DNA of 64,000 bases, from the NCBI GenBank assembly GCA_036504445.1, contig DASXVE010000025.1, forward strand, positions 186,001 to 250,000, read 5' to 3'. The notes below the pieces were generated by a model that had not been told where the DNA came from, did not search any database, and was given only the letters and a program-made list of their open reading frames with translations. The number at the start of each line of letters is the position of its first letter. Positions within the stretch are counted from its first letter, which is position 1. This stretch comes from Candidatus Aquicultor sp. (GTDB lineage Bacteria; Actinomycetota; Aquicultoria; Aquicultorales; Aquicultoraceae). Shown here piece by piece: positions 34,534 to 42,212 of this stretch. The position numbers were made by a program, and so were the translations under genes.

Positions 34534-35312
34534 TAGCTGTCACCTCGCACGCGTTGCGCATAGATGCTTCGAAACGCATCAATATCCAGGTCTTCTTTAT
34601 CCTGGTAAAACACGATTTGTCCGTTATAGAGGATCATCGCTTTCGAGCAGAGCGCGATGCCCCGGTCGATGTTGTGGGTAATCATGATAAACGTATGCTC
34701 GTCCCTGATTTGATCGATCAGGTTCTCGAAGATGTCGACCGCATGCGGGTCGAGGCCGGTGTGCGGCTCATCGAGAAACAGCACGGACGGTTTATGCAGA
34801 AGCGCCCGGGCAATGGCAAGGCGCTGGGTCATGCCTTTTGAATACGTGCGCACCAAATCATAACGGCGGTGTGAGAGCTCAACCTGATCGAGCAGCTCGT
34901 CGATGCGTTCTTGGATATTCGGCATGTTATACATCGCACCGTAGAAGCGCAGGTTTTCTTCGGCGTTCAAATCCAGATAAAGAAGCGGGCTGTGCGAGAT
35001 GAGCCCGATCTTTGCCCGAATAGCCGCCGAGTCTTTGAACGGGTCTAAGCCGCAGAGGCGAACCTCGCCTGTTGTGGGTGCGATAAGCGTCGATATAATC
35101 TTAACCAGCGTTGTCTTGCCGGCGCCGTTAGGCCCGAAGAGCGATAAAAATCCGCCTTTTTCCAGGTCAAACGATACCTGATCGAGGACTTTGCGTTTGC
35201 CAAAGACCTTCGACACGTTTTTAACTTCGACTTCGACCGGAAGATTGTGCTTATCTTCGGGCATATCTTTGGTTTTTTCCTGTTCTAAAAGATCCATTGA
35301 ACCCTGTGCCAT
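34533..35312 (-). CDS. ccmA: Haem exporter ATPase CcmA
   Basis: 259 residues from ATG 35312. A TTG at 35357 lies inside a hairpin and is unlikely; a later Met cannot be excluded. ABC ATPase with Walker A GPNGAGKTT, Q-loop LISHSP, signature YSKGMTQRLAIARAL, Walker B VLFLDEPHTGLD and switch His in MITHN. The preceding 30 or so residues are charged and not part of the fold. Followed at once by ccmB. Confidence 0.9.
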   Translation of the reverse strand: MAQGSMDLLEQEKTKDMPEDKHNLPVEVEVKNVSKVFGKRKVLDQVSFDLEKGGFLSLFGPNGAGKTTLVKIISTLIAPTTGEVRLCGLDPFKDSAAIRAKIGLISHSPLLYLDLNAEENLRFYGAMYNMPNIQERIDELLDQVELSHRRYDLVRTYSKGMTQRLAIARALLHKPSVLFLDEPHTGLDPHAVDIFENLIDQIRDEHTFIMITHNIDRGIALCSKAMILYNGQIVFYQDKEDLDIDAFRSIYAQRVRGDS

Positions 35313-35326
35313 TCTTACATCACCAC

Positions 35327-35355
35327 GTGCGGTGCATTTGCGCGATGCACCGCAC
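35327..35355 (-). other. Hairpin between ccmF and ccmA
   Basis: Perfect 11-bp stem (35327-35337 with 35345-35355, arms GTGCGGTGCAT) and 7-nt loop in the ccmF-ccmA gap, with no U-tract. It may stabilise or process the polycistronic mRNA, setting different levels for ccmF and ccmABC. Confidence 0.6.
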
Positions 35356-35389
35356 AATTATTTTACCTCAATTTAGATTAGAATTAGCT

Positions 35390-37450
35390 TTATTCGGCCC
35401 CGGCCAGTGCCTCTTTACGGCGCCTGGTTGCTTTTTGCGAGGACGTGCCTTCTTTGACTTCCTCGGTTTCGGTCGCTGCGGCTCTCTTCGGCCACATCGA
35501 GACCATAGTGCCAAATATCAGTATAACGCTTCCGATCCATACAAATGAGACGAGCGGATTAACTTTTATATCAATCGACATCGCGCCTTGTTCGTCGATA
35601 CCGTTAAAAACAACGAAGATATCGCGAAGCGGCTCGCGGAAGATCGAGGTGCGCGTAGTTTGCGATTGTTGTACCTCGTGGTAGACGAACTGTGGCTTTA
35701 TCGTGCTGATAAGCTTGCTGCCCTGATTTTTATCCGTCATGTCGAATGATGCATTGTAGCTAATCTCACCGGGGGCCTTCTTCTCTTCGATGCCCTTGAA
35801 GGTAAGCGTATATCTATCGACCTGGATAGTCTGGCCGGGCTCGTTCTTCATGGTAACCGGAATATCCTGTACATAAAGCATCGAACCGGCAATGCCAAAG
35901 AACATAGTTGCCATACCCAAATGGCCGAGTAAGCCGCCTGCGAGACTGCGGTTATGTTTAATAAGGCCGGCAAGCCCACTCATGAAGCCCGCGCCTCTGT
36001 TCTTCCCTCGCTTTAGTGCTGTCATGATGAAGAGCTCGATTATCGCAGTTGCGGAGAACACCGCCATAATCATCGTTGCAAAACCGACTGGCTTGCTACC
36101 GAACGGTATATTACTGAGATTCATGCTGTAGAGCAGAGCTCCTGCAATTACAGCAACAACAGCTGGAATTACAAATAACCTGCCGAGTTCTCTGCCGTCG
36201 GTCTTTGTCCAACCCAGGAATGGGCAGACCGTGATAAGTGCCAGGTATAATAGGCCGAGCGGACCGGCCAGCTGGTTATAGAAGTCGGCTTTAACGGATG
36301 TTCCGAAAAACGTCGGAATAACCGTCGCGCCGAGGATGATAAAGGTAAACACAACAAGTGCGAGATTGTTTAAATAGTAAGTAAAGTGCCTCGAAAAAAA
36401 GTCACTAAAGAATTCTTCCGCCTCGAGTTCTTTCGCCCTGTTTTTCGTGAAGTACCAGGTAACTCCTGCTATAGCAACCATGATCATGCCAAACAAGGCC
36501 GTCAAATCCCATCTGAGCTCCGGGAATGAATGAACCGAGACATCGGCAAGAAGACCGGTTCGGGTAATAAACGTGGCCATAACGACCATAATGAGCGAGA
36601 ACGCCGCAAGCCATACCGCCCACATTTTCATACCGCCGCGCCGGCGATACATCGTAAAGGTATGCAGCAACGCCGTACCGGTAAACCATGGCAGAATCGA
36701 TGCGTTCTCCACCGGGTCCCAACCCCAGTAGCCGCCCCAGCCAAGGACAACATAAGCCCACAAGGCGCCGAGGAAAATACCGATTGTTAAAAAGAACCAC
36801 GCGACGAGCGTCCAGGGACGCGCCTGTTTTACCCAGCCGTTACCCATATCACGTTCAATCAACGCCGCTATCGCAAATGCGAACGGAATAGTCATGCCTG
36901 CATAACCCATAAACAGCGTCGGCGGATGCAAAACCATCGCCCAGTGCATGAGGAGCGGATTAAGACCCACGCCGGTCGCTGCTGCGCCCATTTCTACACC
37001 TTTAAACGGGTTTGTCGCCGCAACGATTGTAAATGCCAAAAAGAGCTGCATTATATTAGAAATGTTGAGAGCCTGCGATTTCAACCTGGTCGTTTTGCGC
37101 AGATTTGAATACGCAAGGACGGTAGTATAGCCGCAGAGCATCCATAGCCATAAGAGTAACGACCCCTCATGGCCCGCCCAAAATGCGGATATCTTGTAGA
37201 AGATGCCCATTGTCGCAGCTGAATTCGCCGCGACATAGCCGAATGAAAAATCATCGCTGATAAACGCTGAAACAAGAATCAAGCTCGCAAAGGTCACCGC
37301 CACGAACTGCCAGATTACACCCCAGCTTGCAGCCTTCTGCTGCGGTTCGCCCTTATTTGCTTTAGCCTTATTGCCAATATAAAACGTATATACGGAGTAG
37401 ATCGATAAGGCAATGGATACCAATAGGGCTGCCAAGCCAACATAGCGCAT
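35390..37450 (-). CDS. ccmF: Cytochrome c haem lyase subunit CcmF
   Basis: 686 residues, about 14 helices, matching CcmF length. Visible: FWAGHEGSLLLWLWML, the WWD domain GWGGYWGWDPVENASILPWF at about residue 240, HPPTLFMGYAGM, and the large external domain (about 540-640, GQTIQVDRYTLTFKGIEE). CcmF joins haem from CcmE to the CxxCH site of apocytochromes. It starts 3 nt downstream of ccmE. In systems lacking CcmH it must do this alone. Confidence 0.95.
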   Translation of the reverse strand: MRYVGLAALLVSIALSIYSVYTFYIGNKAKANKGEPQQKAASWGVIWQFVAVTFASLILVSAFISDDFSFGYVAANSAATMGIFYKISAFWAGHEGSLLLWLWMLCGYTTVLAYSNLRKTTRLKSQALNISNIMQLFLAFTIVAATNPFKGVEMGAAATGVGLNPLLMHWAMVLHPPTLFMGYAGMTIPFAFAIAALIERDMGNGWVKQARPWTLVAWFFLTIGIFLGALWAYVVLGWGGYWGWDPVENASILPWFTGTALLHTFTMYRRRGGMKMWAVWLAAFSLIMVVMATFITRTGLLADVSVHSFPELRWDLTALFGMIMVAIAGVTWYFTKNRAKELEAEEFFSDFFSRHFTYYLNNLALVVFTFIILGATVIPTFFGTSVKADFYNQLAGPLGLLYLALITVCPFLGWTKTDGRELGRLFVIPAVVAVIAGALLYSMNLSNIPFGSKPVGFATMIMAVFSATAIIELFIMTALKRGKNRGAGFMSGLAGLIKHNRSLAGGLLGHLGMATMFFGIAGSMLYVQDIPVTMKNEPGQTIQVDRYTLTFKGIEEKKAPGEISYNASFDMTDKNQGSKLISTIKPQFVYHEVQQSQTTRTSIFREPLRDIFVVFNGIDEQGAMSIDIKVNPLVSFVWIGSVILIFGTMVSMWPKRAAATETEEVKEGTSSQKATRRRKEALAGAE

Positions 37451-37453
37451 GTG

Positions 37454-37873
37454 TTATTTTCCCTCCTGTTTTTTCTTGTCCGACTGGTACTTCGATGGGC
37501 ACTGCGTTACGATGCTGTCAGCCTCGAGCTTATCCTTCGTAACTAGTTTGCCGTCTGCTATGACAAAAACACCGGCGCCAAATTGGGATGGCATCGATTT
37601 CGAGTACACGACTGTCATTTTTTGATCTTTCTTTACCTTATCGTAGATCGTAAAGGTATATGTGCGCCCTTTGTGCACGATAGAGCCTTTCTCAACAAGA
37701 CCGCCGACCCGAAGCGATTTTCCAACAAAGGAATTGTCGCCCGTTACCTCGCCAATCTTCTTGTAGTAAGAAATTTGCGAGGCGGAAGAGCTGTAGACCA
37801 TGTATCCAATAACCGCTAGAAGTATGACCGTAACGACCAGCAGGCGCGTTTTGCCTTTTTTATCGACCATCAA
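37454..37873 (-). CDS. ccmE: Haem chaperone CcmE, cysteine (CxxxY) variant
   Basis: 139 residues. One N-terminal membrane helix (about 11-28) is followed by the OB-fold domain (FVGKSLRVGGLVEKGSIV, TFTIYD, VVYSKSMPSQF, GVFVIADGKL). Where classical CcmE has the haem-binding His of HDENY, this protein has Cys125-Pro-Ser-Lys-Tyr129. The same CxxxY replacement is known from Desulfovibrio and archaeal Ccm systems that lack CcmG and CcmH (System I*). No ccmG/H/I is found here, in agreement. Haem would be carried on the outer face of the membrane. Confidence 0.93.
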   Translation of the reverse strand: MMVDKKGKTRLLVVTVILLAVIGYMVYSSSASQISYYKKIGEVTGDNSFVGKSLRVGGLVEKGSIVHKGRTYTFTIYDKVKKDQKMTVVYSKSMPSQFGAGVFVIADGKLVTKDKLEADSIVTQCPSKYQSDKKKQEGK

Positions 37874-37971
37874 AAGTTCCCCCTATCCTATCTTTCAACA
37901 TCTACCGCTAAGCCCAAAATCAGCCGTTTGAGGCTGTTTTATACTATACTACTATCCCCCGTAGTATAGAT

Positions 37972-38646
37972 TCAAAAGCCGGCAAGTTCAAGATCATTGC
38001 CGCGCTGGTGTTCCCGTGTTATCAACAAGCGCATTGAAATTACAGAAACTATCGCAAACAATATAGTGATGATCGCGGCGGACGCTTTGATCTCGATTGA
38101 ATCTGACTGCGCAAACGCGTTATTTGGGTGCACCAGTTTTCCCGTAGAGGCAAGTAGTATAACCGAGGCGACCGGTAAGCTTAGATTAAGCGCCGCTTTA
38201 AACATTACATTTGCGATCATCTGCCGCAGTTGGTAGATGACAAACGCGAGTACGAGAATAAAGGCCGCGACGCGTAAGCGTGGTTCGATCCACCAATTCC
38301 CTCCCCAGGTAAGCCTGGCTGCAAACGAGCCGAGAACAACGCTGGCCGTCCAAAACCAAATCGCGGTTACCTGGCTAGCCGACGACCAGGCGACCACAAC
38401 ATCCTTAATTCCATGTGCGGCTGATTTATCCAATAAGAAACCAAAGAAAAGTAAGAGTGCGTAAAGCCCCGAGATGGCGAACATAAGCATGCCGACCCAG
38501 GTCACAGCGGCGTGGATGTAGATTAACCGAATGTAACTTCCTAGTGTTTTTTCTTCTGGAGCGATTAGCGCGAGGATTACTGCTAGAAGGATGAGCCCAA
38601 AAGTTGCGATTAACGCCTTTTTTGACCGTGCTGGTTTACTTCCCAT
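37972..38646 (-). CDS. Second CcmC-like haem handling membrane protein
   Basis: 224 residues with six helices. The WWD-like segment is ARLTWGGNWWIEPRLRVAAFILVL. The two His candidates are in IRLIYIHAAVTWVG and GKLVHPNNAF. It is a divergent paralogue of the ccmC at 33151-33834 and heads the ccm/hem gene run, 98 nt upstream of ccmE. A role in haem transfer beside CcmC is likely; two ccmC-type genes in one cluster is unusual for compact ccm operons. The start ATG 38646 is followed by a basic N-terminus. Confidence 0.8.
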   Translation of the reverse strand: MGSKPARSKKALIATFGLILLAVILALIAPEEKTLGSYIRLIYIHAAVTWVGMLMFAISGLYALLLFFGFLLDKSAAHGIKDVVVAWSSASQVTAIWFWTASVVLGSFAARLTWGGNWWIEPRLRVAAFILVLAFVIYQLRQMIANVMFKAALNLSLPVASVILLASTGKLVHPNNAFAQSDSIEIKASAAIITILFAIVSVISMRLLITREHQRGNDLELAGF

Positions 38647-38889
38647 AAAAGATGTTTACTCTCCAAACCGTCGGCACGTAGCCGCCCATCTTCAACCAAC
38701 TTGACAACTCAAAATTAGGACACCCCTATCAGATGCTAAGTTCGCGTGTTTAGGCAAGCATACCTGACAGGGGTGATGAATAACCTCTGTTAACTTGTGT
38801 GAACTTTTAGCTTGCCTAAACAAATCCAGCTTAACAGAAAGTGAAGCGATTCGCAAGTAAAGTAGCTGGTAAAACGAACTATGTTGCAC
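38647..38889. repeat. Intergenic stretch with nested inverted repeats
   Basis: A perfect 13-bp inverted repeat (38747-38759 with 38810-38822, arms TGTTTAGGCAAGC) encloses 50 nt. An overlapping imperfect one joins 38720-38735 (CACCCCTATCAGATGC) with 38759-38776. No coding sequence or U-tract is evident. It could be an IS/MITE remnant or a structured RNA; I cannot assign a family. Confidence 0.5.
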
Positions 38890-39093
38890 TTATGTGTTCA
38901 ATATAAGTGTCTGCGCCGCCGGCGCGATTACCCACGCACCATTCCCCTTCGGAAGAATATTCGAGATCTTATAGCCCCCGTTTTTTTGGATATATACATA
39001 CGCGGTGTAACCATCCGGTAAGATAATCATCCGTGAACATCTACGGTGCTCAACCCGGCAGTACTGCAAGCCGTTAGCGTAGCCGTCAGACAC
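38890..39093 (-). CDS. Possible small protein, unknown
   Basis: 67 codons from GTG 39093 (or 44 from an internal ATG). There is no ribosome site, but a good promoter (TTGACG-17-TATCTT, 39108-39136) places transcription start only about 8 nt before the GTG, so a near-leaderless gene is conceivable. The C-terminal half looks like real protein (LPDGYTAYVYIQKNGGYKI, GNGAWVIAPA), beta-rich and without membrane segments. It may equally be a fragment of an older gene. It lies downstream of the DegT-like/PqqD-like genes. Confidence 0.35.
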   Translation of the reverse strand: MSDGYANGLQYCRVEHRRCSRMIILPDGYTAYVYIQKNGGYKISNILPKGNGAWVIAPAAQTLILNT

Positions 39094-39107
39094 GTATAGT
39101 ATTATTC

Positions 39108-39136
39108 AAGATATACACTCACTTGAGGCCCGTCAA
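39108..39136 (-). promoter_or_regulatory. Candidate minus-strand promoter
   Basis: Read on the minus strand: TTGACG (39136-39131), a 17-nt spacer, then TATCTT (39113-39108). Just upstream of the small reading frame starting at 39093. Confidence 0.45.
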
Positions 39137-39211
39137 TACAGTACTATTCCTGCATTAAGGCTTGGTTGGAGGGTTTTGTCGCACGATGTTAGGGGTTCAA
39201 AGAGGAGCTCG

Positions 39212-40315
39212 CTAGGCGGCCCGGCACTGTTCGGCTGTGCACCGAAGCAGCTCGGATGCAACCCGATCGATCTTGGCTTCACTGAGTTCAGGGTATAGCG
39301 GCAACGAGAGTAATTCACCGGCGATCCGCTCGGCTACGGGAAGCATCCCGGGTCGATAGCCGTATTTGTCAAACTCCGGATGCAGGTGAAGCTGCGTGTG
39401 CTTGGGCATCCTGGTTTCGATGCTGCAGCTGGTAAGACGATGGTGTAGCTCATCTCGGTTCTGCACGCGAACAACGTATTCACTAAACACCGGCGTGACC
39501 ATAGCGCCTACGGTTGGTGGCTGAATGCGCGTATCCACTAACCGCTCGTTATAAAGACGGGCATTATACCGGCGCACTGTATTCCAGCGGTCGAGGTGGG
39601 CAAGTTTTACCGAGAGCACAGCCGCCTGAAGTGGATTCAGGCAATGCATATGACCGCGTTCGCGCTCTATGGAACCGCGCGCTTCCGCTACACGCTCATA
39701 GAATGTCGCGCCGGCCAGCACCATAGCGCCTTCTCCGCAGCAGTTGAGCGTGCCGCCGGCGCCCATATTACATATCGCAATATCACCAAAACTTCCAACA
39801 CGCGCATCGCCAAGCACGGCGCCGGCGGCACTGCTTGCATCCTCGATTATCGCGATATCGTAATCTTTGGCAACGCGTCGAAGCTCAATCATGTCCGCAG
39901 GCTGTCCGTACGTGTGCGCAGCGATTACGGCTTTTATACGCTTGGTAATAGCATCTTCAACAAATGCGGTATCGATTAGGTATGTGTGCGCATCGATATC
40001 GGCGAAAACCGGTTTGGCGCCGGCACGAATAACGGCATATGCGACTTCGCTCCCGTTATTCGGAGCCATGATGACTTCATCGCCGGACTTGATATCGAGC
40101 GAGCGAAGCGAGAGGTTAAGTGCTTCGGAAACCGATCCCACCGATAAAGCATGCGCCACCCCGCAAAACTCTGCAAATGTGCTCTCGAAACAAGCTGTAA
40201 TATCGCTTGATATATTCGTGCCGAGCGCTGAGCCCAGCTTCGCAATAAGTTCGTCTTGGATGAACTCTAACTGGTGGCGTAGATCATTAAACGGAATCGC
40301 GGTTCTATCCGGCAT
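39212..40315 (-). CDS. DegT/DnrJ/EryC1/StrS-fold protein lacking the PLP lysine
   Basis: 367 residues with the whole fold: IPFNDLRHQ start, ALSVGSVSEALNLSLRSL, GDEVIMAPN, VFADIDAHTYLID, AVIAAHTYGQPADM and IIEDASSAAGA with the Asp159 that would contact the pyridine nitrogen, plus a normal C-terminal region. In the block GDIAICNMGAGGTLNCCGEGA the residue that aligns with the Schiff-base Lys of GDIGCFSFFPTKNLG is Gly188. Without it normal transamination is not expected; family members with His there act as dehydratases, but Gly is stranger. It is preceded by a PqqD-like gene only 34 nt away (good ribosome site AAGGGGAT), suggesting a joint function. Possibly a sugar-binding or regulatory relic enzyme. 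Confidence 0.82.
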   Translation of the reverse strand: MPDRTAIPFNDLRHQLEFIQDELIAKLGSALGTNISSDITACFESTFAEFCGVAHALSVGSVSEALNLSLRSLDIKSGDEVIMAPNNGSEVAYAVIRAGAKPVFADIDAHTYLIDTAFVEDAITKRIKAVIAAHTYGQPADMIELRRVAKDYDIAIIEDASSAAGAVLGDARVGSFGDIAICNMGAGGTLNCCGEGAMVLAGATFYERVAEARGSIERERGHMHCLNPLQAAVLSVKLAHLDRWNTVRRYNARLYNERLVDTRIQPPTVGAMVTPVFSEYVVRVQNRDELHHRLTSCSIETRMPKHTQLHLHPEFDKYGYRPGMLPVAERIAGELLSLPLYPELSEAKIDRVASELLRCTAEQCRAA

Positions 40316-40349
40316 GTATCCCCTTCCCTTAGGTGTAAAGGTATGGCAA

Positions 40350-40652
40350 TTAGGCGGCTACATCTACATCGCATGGATAAACCAACACTTCGAGCACCTG
40401 GCGTTCTACCAATTCATCGATAAATTCCTCGATCTCTTTTCGAATCTGCAGTTCTGTTTTCTTGCTGGTGGCTCTGATTTTGTTGATAATATCGTTTACT
40501 TCGTGTCGCCCATCTGATAGCTCCCAAATCTTCGTACCGGCAGAGTTAAGCACGAAGAGTTTTTTGTTTTTAGATTGCACGATCAGCGTTTGGCCATTGA
40601 TGATGCACGATGCCGAATCTGAACCACGCAAAGGGTAACTACCTTTGTGCAT
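40350..40652 (-). CDS. PqqD-like (RRE-fold) protein 1
   Basis: 100 residues, start ATG 40652 with GGAGG upstream. The PqqD pattern is clear: a beta-hairpin (TLIVQSKNKKLFVLNSAGTK), then IWELSDGRHEVNDIINKIRA and a helix IRKEIEEFIDELVERQVLEVL. In characterised systems this winged-helix domain binds the leader of a ribosomally made peptide and presents it to modifying enzymes. No radical SAM, cyclodehydratase or lanthipeptide enzyme is adjacent; the neighbour downstream is the lysine-less DegT-like protein. A peptide-binding role is inferred from fold only. Confidence 0.75.
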   Translation of the reverse strand: MHKGSYPLRGSDSASCIINGQTLIVQSKNKKLFVLNSAGTKIWELSDGRHEVNDIINKIRATSKKTELQIRKEIEEFIDELVERQVLEVLVYPCDVDVAA

Positions 40653-40798
40653 GCTTCCTCCACTCTAAATCTATCGTCAAACAACGCTCTGGAGACGGTT
40701 GCTCAGCTGCTTTAGCAGACCATACTATGGCCACCTGTAAAGTAAATTCCCAACCTGAGATATACCAAACCATTTCATGCTAAGATTGCAAAGCGAAA

Positions 40799-40823
40799 TA
40801 GTCCTACGGCGATAGCAGGACTA
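40799..40823 (-). terminator. Weak terminator after PqqD-like gene 2
   Basis: 7-bp stem (TAGTCCT 40799-40805 with 40817-40823), 11-nt loop, followed on the minus strand by TTTCGCTTT. It partly separates the two PqqD-like genes. Confidence 0.45.
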
Positions 40824-40839
40824 TCCGGCAGGATTACCG

Positions 40840-41115
40840 CTATGCAACGTCGTTTAGAAGCCCGTGGCGAAACAGTTCGGCGGCGCAATTTACGATATCG
40901 CGCATGACTTGCTCAGGGTCATCACCGGATTCCAAGCTTATCTGCTCGACAACCTCCTGTAAGCTATGTTCACCATCCCAAAGCTTCCATGCGACAAGCG
41001 CCGGTTTGCTTAACGTATGGGACCGCTTGGTGCTGGGATTATAAATTATGCCGTCTTCATTAATGATGCTAAACAGAAGGTTGTTGTTCCTCATGAGCTT
41101 CGTTGTCGAGTCCAT
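40840..41115 (-). CDS. PqqD-like (RRE-fold) protein 2
   Basis: 91 residues, start ATG 41115 with AAAGGAG upstream. Same fold as its neighbour: LLFSIINEDGIIYNPSTKRSHTLSKPALVAWKLWDGEHSLQ with the conserved W-x-L-x-D-G turn, then EQVMRDIVNCAAELFRHGLL. The two copies are clearly diverged, so not a recent duplication. It lies 187 nt upstream of copy 1 and is divergent from the PEGA-like membrane protein gene. Confidence 0.75.
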   Translation of the reverse strand: MDSTTKLMRNNNLLFSIINEDGIIYNPSTKRSHTLSKPALVAWKLWDGEHSLQEVVEQISLESGDDPEQVMRDIVNCAAELFRHGLLNDVA

Positions 41116-41304
41116 CGAGTTCTCCTTTCCTAGGCCGTCTCCATGGATGTCGGTGAGTATCGCACGCGGTGATGGCGATATTCACAACGCTATTGTGGAT
41201 TTACTACGTTAATTCCCATTTAGCGATGGATTAATGCCTCGCTTTACATTTTGCCGTTGAGGCACGTGAATCTTTCAGAGGGATCTGTTTCTGTAAGCAA
41301 CCTA

Positions 41305-41331
41305 TTGGGTAAAAAAATACCGGTATATAAT
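41305..41331 (+). promoter_or_regulatory. Candidate promoter of the PEGA-like protein gene
   Basis: TATAAT at 41326-41331 with a possible TTGGGT at 41305-41310 (15-nt spacer). The resulting leader would be about 9 nt and just contain AAGGAG. Confidence 0.4.
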
Positions 41332-41346
41332 TATAAAGGAGAAGCA

Positions 41347-42102
41347 ATGTCCAGCAAACACTTTAATAAAGAGGGTGCACAACGATCATCATACCTGCGA
41401 TCCGTCATTATCGGCTTAATTGCGATAGCCGTGCTGATCGCTTCCGGATTCACGTACGGCGCGTTGCGCCATGCAACGATAGCGGCATTTAATACACCAA
41501 CGCAACCTCCCGTAGGCCGACTGCAGGTTACAATTCAAGAAGATTATCCGGGGCATGCGCCGATAAAAAATGCAATAATTACAATCGATGGGCGCCGTCT
41601 ATCCTTAGATAACAAAGGCCGGATCACGGTTGATTCGCTCAGCCCCGGGCGGCATACGATAGCATTTACGCACAAACTATATGAACCGTTTTCACTGAGC
41701 CTTGCCACTAAGAAGGGACCGAATACACTGGTGCTGCGAGTTTGCCTGTCGGCGGTTGAGGCCGGTAAACGCTGGATGAAAACCAAGCAGGAGAACCTCC
41801 ACCAGGATACATATGCTCTCCTGCACCCGGATGAGCGCACCCGCATAAAACAAGCTGATTACATAAGATTTAAAACCGATGTGTTAAAAGCGTATAACGT
41901 GAAAATCGATAAATTCTACGTGTACCCGCCAGAATATGCTGCGATATGGAAGCACCCAAAAACAGGCAAGGCATATAAGAATGTGGCTATTATGCGTGTG
42001 GATAGCATCGTTACCGTAGATAAGCTCGGGACGGTTAAACAGCGATGGTATATTGCCGCGCAGCGTGTAAACAACAGGTGGCTCTTTCTCTCGGGCCTGT
42101 AA
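41347..42102 (+). CDS. Single-pass membrane protein with a PEGA/carboxypeptidase-regulatory-like domain
   Basis: 251 residues from ATG 41347, which has AAAGGAG 5 nt upstream; an in-frame ATG at 41251 lacks one. A short cytoplasmic N-terminus and one helix (about 20-42, VIIGLIAIAVLIASGFTYG) lead to an external beta domain (GRLQVTIQEDY, NAIITIDGRRLSLDNKGRITVDSLSPGRHTI, PEGA-like). A C-terminal alpha/beta part (about 140-250, AGKRWMKTKQENLHQDTYALLHPDER and RWYIAAQRVNNRWLFLSGL) resembles NTF2-like or DUF4878-type folds. Function unknown. It is the only plus-strand gene among minus-strand surface genes; a hairpin shared with the converging gene follows. Confidence 0.7.
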   Translation: MSSKHFNKEGAQRSSYLRSVIIGLIAIAVLIASGFTYGALRHATIAAFNTPTQPPVGRLQVTIQEDYPGHAPIKNAIITIDGRRLSLDNKGRITVDSLSPGRHTIAFTHKLYEPFSLSLATKKGPNTLVLRVCLSAVEAGKRWMKTKQENLHQDTYALLHPDERTRIKQADYIRFKTDVLKAYNVKIDKFYVYPPEYAAIWKHPKTGKAYKNVAIMRVDSIVTVDKLGTVKQRWYIAAQRVNNRWLFLSGL

Positions 42103-42175
42103 TCTAGGATGCGTGGGGCATATGTCCTCACGCTTCTTCTAGCGCCATTATATCGCGGCATTACTTGATAAACTT

Positions 42176-42201
42176 AAGGGGGAAGGAAGCCCTTCCCCCT
42201 T
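42176..42201. terminator. Hairpin between converging genes
   Basis: Perfect 11-bp stem (AAGGGGGAAGG, 42176-42186 with 42191-42201), 4-nt loop, between the PEGA-like gene and the SGD-repeat gene. It lacks a long T-run, so termination strength is uncertain. Confidence 0.6.
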
Positions 42202-42212
42202 GCGCATAGATG

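Noticed and set aside
38692-38889. 65-codon minus-strand frame within the inverted repeats
   Set aside because: The sequence is dominated by the repeat arms, with no ribosome site and no protein-like pattern.
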